Assembly: GCF_000264995.1 (NCBI RefSeq)
Contig: NW_006767450.1
Location: 107,728-171,727 of the forward strand
Direction of reading: 5' to 3'
Origin: Punctularia strigosozonata HHB-11173 SS5
Taxonomy: Eukaryota; Basidiomycota; Agaricomycetes; Corticiales; Punctulariaceae
Length of the DNA: 64,000 nucleotides
Shown: positions 59,086-64,000 of the stretch, in pieces
Numbering within the stretch: position 1 is the stretch's first letter
Layout of the letters: each line of letters starts with the position of its first letter
Notes under the pieces: generated by a model
Told to the model about the DNA's origin: nothing
The model's input: only the letters and a program-made list of their open reading frames with translations
Database searches by the model: none
Program-made: the position numbers and the translations under genes

Positions 59086-59217
59086 CTTGGGTCGTCGTCC
59101 GGTTCAAAGCCGATATGCGAGCAGTCGACGTTCTCCTATGGTGTGGGTGAAAGGCGATCGGCCCCGAGGGGCCGATAACCTTGGGCGCAATCCGAGGGCG
59201 AGCCCGGAGGCTCGCCC
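59086..59217. repeat. DIRS-like terminal direct repeat, copy 2
   Basis: Second copy of the 132-base unit, same orientation, 204 bases after the first. Preceded by a GAGCTTCGCTC hairpin at 59,064-59,074. Confidence 0.75.
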
Positions 59218-59286
59218 AAACCGCCCACCAGCCGCGGACGAGGCCGAGGATGAGCCCACACCCGGCGGAACCAATGCCACTGAGCT

Positions 59287-60570
59287 TTAGCTGCGTTTGA
59301 AGGGCTGAATGCGGTGTAGGTGTCGGGGGAGAATGTCCTCCACGGACCTCCAATACCGCAGGAACGCATCTGATGACCACCGGCCCGCCGTTTTGACGAC
59401 GTGCGGCGGGACGCCGGCCAGTAAGAGCTCCGTCGTCCCCCCGATCCGGAAGCAGTGGCCGGTGATGCGCGGGTAACGGTTCCGCGACCAGACTGAGTTG
59501 CAGCGCGCCAGGAAGGCCGTCTTCGTGAGTAGTTTCTGGCCTTGCGGGTGCGCGTATGCGAATAGCGAGGTGTCTTTCGGGAGGGGACTTGTATGAAGGT
59601 GGTACTGCAGCGCATAGACCGGATCTGTGGATCCGCGTTGATGGTGGAGGAAAACCACCTCCCCTCGGCTGTAGCGCGTCTTGGTTGACGGTAGCGTCAG
59701 CGTGTACGTCGACGAGAGGGGGGCGGGGTTGCGGAAATCCGCTCGCCTCGGAATTCGAGTCGGGTTCGCGTTTTGGGATGCGGGGAGTACTTCCCCGGCC
59801 CGGAGTTGCCCCCAGAGCATCGTGCAGGCGGCGGCGTAGACGGCCGAATCGAATGTGGAGTTGAAGTCGAGTGCCCTGTGGAGGCAGCGTAGCATGTCGC
59901 GGGTCACTGGGGCGCGTGCGGGTTTGCGTGAGTGTTTCGGTCGGAGATTTTCGACGCCCTTCACTGCGTACTGGAGGCGTGTTCCTCCGAGCCACGGGGC
60001 ATTCTGGGCTATATGCCACGCCTTCAGCGCCGCAACCCAGTTCCGAGCGGTGCTCCCAGCGACCTGGCCGGAGCCGGTGGCTACGAATGCGCATAGTACT
60101 ACTTCCTGCGCTGGGAACCGGTCAACTACAGGGATGCGTTCCGCGACGCAGAACTGGGTGAACTTCTCAACTACCATGCCATAGCCCTTCAGGGTGTTTG
60201 GCGCCCATCCGGCTCGTATGGTCCTCTCTAGCTGTTTCTGGGTGCCCTTCGACAAGATGATTTTGCGGGGGTTGTGGAGAAGCGCCGCCGCTGTCGAGCC
60301 TGCGCCCGGGTTGAAGAATGGCCGCGCCGGCTTGCGTCGATTGGCCTTCGCTGTCGAGGAGGTGTGGGCTGCCCGAGGCCTTTCCGCTGTGATGTTGGTG
60401 GGGGTTCTGGTGGTGCGTGTGTGCGGCATGTACAGTGCGAGAGCGAGCGAGCCTGTCTGCTTTGGCCTGCCTGGGCGTGGCGGAGCCTGGGAACCGGACA
60501 TCTGCCGACGCGGCACGGGTCTATTGCGACAACTCCGACTACGCCGCCTTAAGGTAACGGAATACAGCAA
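59287..60570 (-). CDS. DIRS-like tyrosine recombinase
   Basis: A 427-residue frame in the element. GQLRAGEVLPAS carries the first catalytic arginine, TGHCFRIGGTTELLLAG the H-x-x-R box, and RWSSDAFLRYW the terminal tyrosine region. It would integrate the circular DNA copy by recombination instead of a DDE integrase. Confidence 0.85.
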   Translation of the reverse strand: MLYSVTLRRRSRSCRNRPVPRRQMSGSQAPPRPGRPKQTGSLALALYMPHTRTTRTPTNITAERPRAAHTSSTAKANRRKPARPFFNPGAGSTAAALLHNPRKIILSKGTQKQLERTIRAGWAPNTLKGYGMVVEKFTQFCVAERIPVVDRFPAQEVVLCAFVATGSGQVAGSTARNWVAALKAWHIAQNAPWLGGTRLQYAVKGVENLRPKHSRKPARAPVTRDMLRCLHRALDFNSTFDSAVYAAACTMLWGQLRAGEVLPASQNANPTRIPRRADFRNPAPLSSTYTLTLPSTKTRYSRGEVVFLHHQRGSTDPVYALQYHLHTSPLPKDTSLFAYAHPQGQKLLTKTAFLARCNSVWSRNRYPRITGHCFRIGGTTELLLAGVPPHVVKTAGRWSSDAFLRYWRSVEDILPRHLHRIQPFKRS

Positions 60571-61219
60571 TATATGCAGACTTCACACGGCTCCACAGGG
60601 ATTTTTTGGGCTGAGAGGATGGGTGAGGTGCTTTGGTGTCCTGAATGAAGCGCCCGCACACGCAGTCGCCCGCGACCACTCCAGGGCTGTCGCCCCCAAA
60701 CCAGTGGGTGCAAGTGCCCCCACCTTTGGCATATCCCTCTACCAGTGTCTGGACGCTCTGTGAGGAAGTATATGCTGTCCGTCGTGAGTCTCTGAGCCCG
60801 CATCTGGGGAGTGGGGTACCTTTGTACTGAGCTGCTCCAGACCCATCTTCATAGGCAATCGAGCGCTCGAACTCGATTTTTACAATCATTTCTTGCTCTT
60901 CCGACCTCCTGAGCGAACACATCTCCTCGACAACCCGGTGGCCTGGGATGATGGGTTAGCAACCACTTGGGAGAGGTGGTGTGCGTGAGGGAGAACGTTG
61001 ACGCACTTGTGCGGGGCATAGTGATAAGTGATAAACCAGGGAGGAGCGCAGGTCGCCTTGGGACTCCCTTTTACCGTCGCTAGCCGACGCCTAGCGGGGC
61101 TGCGTGTCATTTCATAAAATTGTAACGTAATGAGGACGGGTCCAGTCTGTCAGGAAGAGGAGGTCCCGCCTCATGCCCTCCGTCTTGTGCGACACCTTAA
61201 ATTTGAACGGAAAATTTTA

Positions 61220-63094
61220 TTAAATTATTTCCGGTCTAACTATTAGCGAGGAAATACAATAAGGAATTTTGAAGGTAGCCGAGGAGCGTGGCATGTCTGT
61301 GCGAGGGATGCCCCGCGAGGGGGGATCTGCTTTGTTCTCCGCCGACGGGACATAGCGGGGCGTGATCCATATGGAGTGCGCCCGCATTAGGGTGACAATT
61401 CGCTGAAGAACGCGGTTGTGTTCTAGATTCCTAGACTTCCCGGCATCCAGCGCGCCAATCACGCTCTGGTTGTCGGAGCGAATAATCACGTGGAGGCCGC
61501 TCCAGCCTCTCAGCAGGGCCAGGCGTAGACCGAATTCTATTGCCACCATCTCGGCCCAGCCGATCTTCCGCGCTTCCGAGCGCCAGCCGGGCGCGAGCTT
61601 CCAGGCGTCCCATTCGCCGTTCAAGACGACGCCGACGCCCCACGACGTGGAGGCGTCTACCCAGAAGTCACACTCGGTGATCTCTGGTGGGCGCTGCAGC
61701 GAACTCCCGCAGGGGCCTACCTTCAGGGTGGTCCTCCAGAACTCGATATCGCCTAGGACTTGGCTGTTCGGTGTCCGCCGTGAGAAGGCCGAGGAGGCCG
61801 GTGGGAATGAGGAGGAAAACTTTGATATGGCTACCAGTTTTGAGCGCCCGTCCGGAATGGCCAGGCTGCAATGGACGAGGGTCCCCATGACCCGCTCGGC
61901 TTCGCGCTGCGTGAAGGCGCTTCCGGCGACCCACGGCTCGAGCTTGATGACGTAGCGAGCCCGTTTGTCTTCTGGGACCGAGACCCATTTGCGCTCGAGG
62001 TCCCAGTCGAAACCGAGATAGCGGAAGATCGGCGCGAAGTCTTTGGTCTTCGACGGCTTCCACGGCCAGCCCAGCCGCTCCGCCAGCCGGTGTACCTCGA
62101 CTAAGCTATATGCGAACTCGGGAGGTCGGCCTTCGCTCGCGCGGATGGGGTAGCGGACGAATGCGAAATCGTCTACCCACTTCTTGAGGGCGTCGACGCC
62201 GGTTTTCAGATATACTGCTGCCATGCAGTCAGCGACCCTGCCCCACACCCCTGGGGAACTTGCCGGTCCGAAGGGCGCGCACGAGTCGATCCAGAATTGA
62301 TCTCGCCACTGGACCACGAAGTGTGGTTGCTGGTCCGGGCGGATGGGGATGCAGCGGAAGGCGGAGTCGACATCGAGTGTGGCCACCTGCGTGCCCGGCG
62401 GGGCATCCATGACGAGAACTGCCATCTCTGAAAAGGTGCCCCACTCGCATGGGAACGAATCGGAGTCGATAGCGGCGTTCACCGATGCGATGGCGGGATC
62501 GTTGCGCGGGTACGAGAAATCTTGTATCATCCGCAGTTCGGCAGTTCCGGCCTTTGGTACTGCGCCTAAAGGGGAGGTACGGAATGGGCCGATGAGAGTC
62601 TCGAGCCTCTCGCGGTCGAAGGGGCCTGTGTAGCGGCGGGCTGCGCGTTCCTTGTGAATATACGTGTCGATCGCTTCCGCGTTCGACAGTGAGGATTTAT
62701 GATTAGGAGGTGTGTAAGTGATGTTTACAGGGGACGGAATGCCCATATCGAATCCGATCCGCATGCCTAAGGGGACGTCCGAGAAGGTATCTAACAAACC
62801 GAGCGAGTCAAGAAGCGACTCCCATTCATTTGGTTTGAACGGGGTCGTCACGGCCAGTGCTAGCGATGAAGCAGAGGCTTGCGGAGTGAGCGTCCCCGCA
62901 GAGGGTGCAGCGGTGCTCTCCATGTGCGCAGGTGCCTGTGGCCGAGCAGCCCCTCTGCATGTTAAAATGGAAGCAGTACCTCTTTCCGGACTTGTCGGCG
63001 TAGCCCCCGTCTTGCGTCCTCGCGATGAACATAGGACTCCCGTTGGCGAGAGTCTTCGCGAAACACTCCTTCGTGCGGTGGGAGAAGCGTCCAC
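61220..63094 (-). CDS. DIRS-like reverse transcriptase/RNase H
   Basis: A 624-residue frame. RT blocks are TLDVDSAFRCIPI, APFGPASSPGVWGR and KKWVDDFAF (the YxDD-equivalent). An RNase H domain follows, with DFWVDASTSWGVGVVL, EFGLRLALLRGW and RSDNQSVIGAL. By family it copies the element RNA into DNA. It overlaps the Gag-like frame at its start. Confidence 0.88.
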   Translation of the reverse strand: MDASPTARRSVSRRLSPTGVLCSSRGRKTGATPTSPERGTASILTCRGAARPQAPAHMESTAAPSAGTLTPQASASSLALAVTTPFKPNEWESLLDSLGLLDTFSDVPLGMRIGFDMGIPSPVNITYTPPNHKSSLSNAEAIDTYIHKERAARRYTGPFDRERLETLIGPFRTSPLGAVPKAGTAELRMIQDFSYPRNDPAIASVNAAIDSDSFPCEWGTFSEMAVLVMDAPPGTQVATLDVDSAFRCIPIRPDQQPHFVVQWRDQFWIDSCAPFGPASSPGVWGRVADCMAAVYLKTGVDALKKWVDDFAFVRYPIRASEGRPPEFAYSLVEVHRLAERLGWPWKPSKTKDFAPIFRYLGFDWDLERKWVSVPEDKRARYVIKLEPWVAGSAFTQREAERVMGTLVHCSLAIPDGRSKLVAISKFSSSFPPASSAFSRRTPNSQVLGDIEFWRTTLKVGPCGSSLQRPPEITECDFWVDASTSWGVGVVLNGEWDAWKLAPGWRSEARKIGWAEMVAIEFGLRLALLRGWSGLHVIIRSDNQSVIGALDAGKSRNLEHNRVLQRIVTLMRAHSIWITPRYVPSAENKADPPSRGIPRTDMPRSSATFKIPYCISSLIVRPEII

Positions 63095-63623
63095 AGAGAA
63101 AGCAGCTCCGAAAGGAGCTGCCGTTCTGGTCAGAGATTCGGCGTCTTGTCGAGACCGAGTTCCGCGATGCCCGTGAGGCCGACGATGCTCCTGCGGGCTC
63201 CCGCCTGCGGTTGGCCAGCGCGAGCTGGGCCTGTTGCGGTTGCGGCTGGAGTACTCGCCTCCCGAGGTGAGCGATATAGAGGTCGTCCCAGATCGCGCGA
63301 TGATGTTCGCGTGGATCGATGGGGGTATTGAGCCGGCGTCTGCGAATTTCGATGTCGTAAGCGAGCCAGACTGGCCAGACGTTCTCGCTGCTGACGCCGC
63401 GGCGCAGGCGAATGTTCTCGTGATGGGTGTACCAGTCCAGGTATTCGTGAGGGAGATACTCTTCGAACAACTGGAGGTAACGTTGCCACGCTTGGAGCCA
63501 CTCGGCGAACGAAAGTTGCATCTCGCCCTCCGGCGAGAGCGGCTGTTGGACCGGGACTAGGCCCCCGGATTCTATCTGCCACAGATTCGCCAAGTTCGCG
63601 TTCGTGTCGATGCCTTGAGCCAT
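62826..63623 (-). CDS. DIRS-like Gag-type protein with zinc knuckle
   Basis: A 265-residue frame. A retroviral-type CX2CX4HX4C knuckle (CFLCGRFSHRTKEC) is followed by a cysteine/histidine-rich tail (CFHFNMQRGCSATGTC). It forms the element's nucleic-acid-binding structural protein by family analogy. Further Gag sequence may extend toward or past the window edge. Confidence 0.75.
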   Translation of the reverse strand: MAQGIDTNANLANLWQIESGGLVPVQQPLSPEGEMQLSFAEWLQAWQRYLQLFEEYLPHEYLDWYTHHENIRLRRGVSSENVWPVWLAYDIEIRRRRLNTPIDPREHHRAIWDDLYIAHLGRRVLQPQPQQAQLALANRRREPAGASSASRASRNSVSTRRRISDQNGSSFRSCFLCGRFSHRTKECFAKTLANGSPMFIARTQDGGYADKSGKRYCFHFNMQRGCSATGTCAHGEHRCTLCGDAHSASLCFIASTGRDDPVQTK

Positions 63624-64000
63624 GCAAGCGGCGTCCGTGAGGTGATGAAGAGGAACGTGCCTCCTGTGGCCCCTCTCGAAGATGTCGCAAATCTGCTGAG
63701 GAATGACGTAGTAGTTGACGTCTGCTACGACCCCGGCGACGCGTGCCGGACGGCCCCGCGATGATACCGGGGTTGGGGATGCGTGTACGGTCGGGAACTC
63801 ATCGACGTGACGGGCCTGTTGACGGGGAGCCGCCCTGGGTGCCGTGGACGAAAGACGTGGGCGTCGTGCGGCCCCACGCCCTGGGCGGGGTTGGTCGCCC
63901 GGGTCCTCCAGCTCCTCCGGCTCTGGGCTGGGTGACTCCGACCCGAATTCGCGGTTGGTGCTCCGGTGCCCTGGGTTTTTGTGAGTCCACTGGACCGGTA

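Larger units (their letters stand above)
58740..64000 (-). mobile_element. DIRS-like tyrosine-recombinase retrotransposon (partial)
   Basis: Parts in order on the minus strand are a Gag-like zinc-knuckle frame, a reverse transcriptase/RNase H frame overlapping it, and a tyrosine recombinase frame, followed by short terminal direct repeats. This set and the lack of an integrase or protease define the DIRS order. The left end lies near 58,740; the other end is beyond the window. The three frames look whole where visible, and the terminal repeats read as identical, which suggests a young insertion. Confidence 0.85.

Noticed and set aside
58979-60094. 371-codon minus-strand frame overlapping the tyrosine recombinase
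   Set aside because: Same strand but a different frame; no domain, arginine/proline-rich, and overlaps a recognisable recombinase.

Overview
The window reads as an intron-rich fungal chromosome, most likely from a basidiomycete of the Agaricomycetes. The genes carry many 45-75 base GT-AG introns, the coding sequence is moderately GC-rich, and the right edge carries a DIRS-type retrotransposon. The conserved core genes (RVB1, a TPR/DnaJ co-chaperone, HAP5, GH92 mannosidase, F-box, SDR, flavin monooxygenases, an SH3 protein) have fungal architectures. All exon joins were read by eye; where whole-gene lengths are given, the exon sums are divisible by three.

Layout. 1-4.7 kb: no gene, two small inverted-repeat elements and a decayed 1.34-kb direct duplication. 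4.7-6.6 kb: RVB1 (minus). 6.9-10.5 kb: three tandem members of a kinase-like family (KL1, KL2, decayed KL3). 11-12.9 kb: ER TPR/J-domain protein. 12.9-16.2 kb: no intact gene; a KL fragment holding a MITE is fused to an SDR fragment. 16.3-19 kb: SDR and a four-TM protein. 19.2-30 kb: KL5 (split and dead), RE1, KL6, HAP5 copy 1, RE2. 30.2-35.2 kb: GH92 and F-box genes (minus). 36-40.6 kb: two tandem FAD monooxygenases. 42-43.9 kb: SH3 protein. 45.2-53.8 kb: KL7, broken HAP5 copy 2, RE3, KL8, RE4. 54.4-58.7 kb: a patchwork of truncated host genes (SIN3, OPT transporter, TRAPPC13-like, SH3 3' end). 58.7-64 kb: DIRS-like element, running off the right edge.

The most interesting feature is two multicopy families lying among each other. 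The KL family (five full-length genes, about 366-388 aa, plus relics) looks like a divergent protein-kinase/APH fold, with an HGDxxxxN loop and DFN in place of DFG. The RE family (four full-length genes, 383-404 aa) carries a D...WE(D/E)K motif and a downstream Q...DG...WD pattern, suggesting a PD-(D/E)XK nuclease-like fold. RE1 and KL6 are head to head, and RE3, KL8 and RE4 follow each other on one strand. Some KL copies have lost catalytic residues, and others are broken, inverted or partly converted. This looks like a birth-and-death cluster. Similar nuclease and kinase modules are combined in Crinkler-type effectors and conflict systems, but any joint function here is inference.
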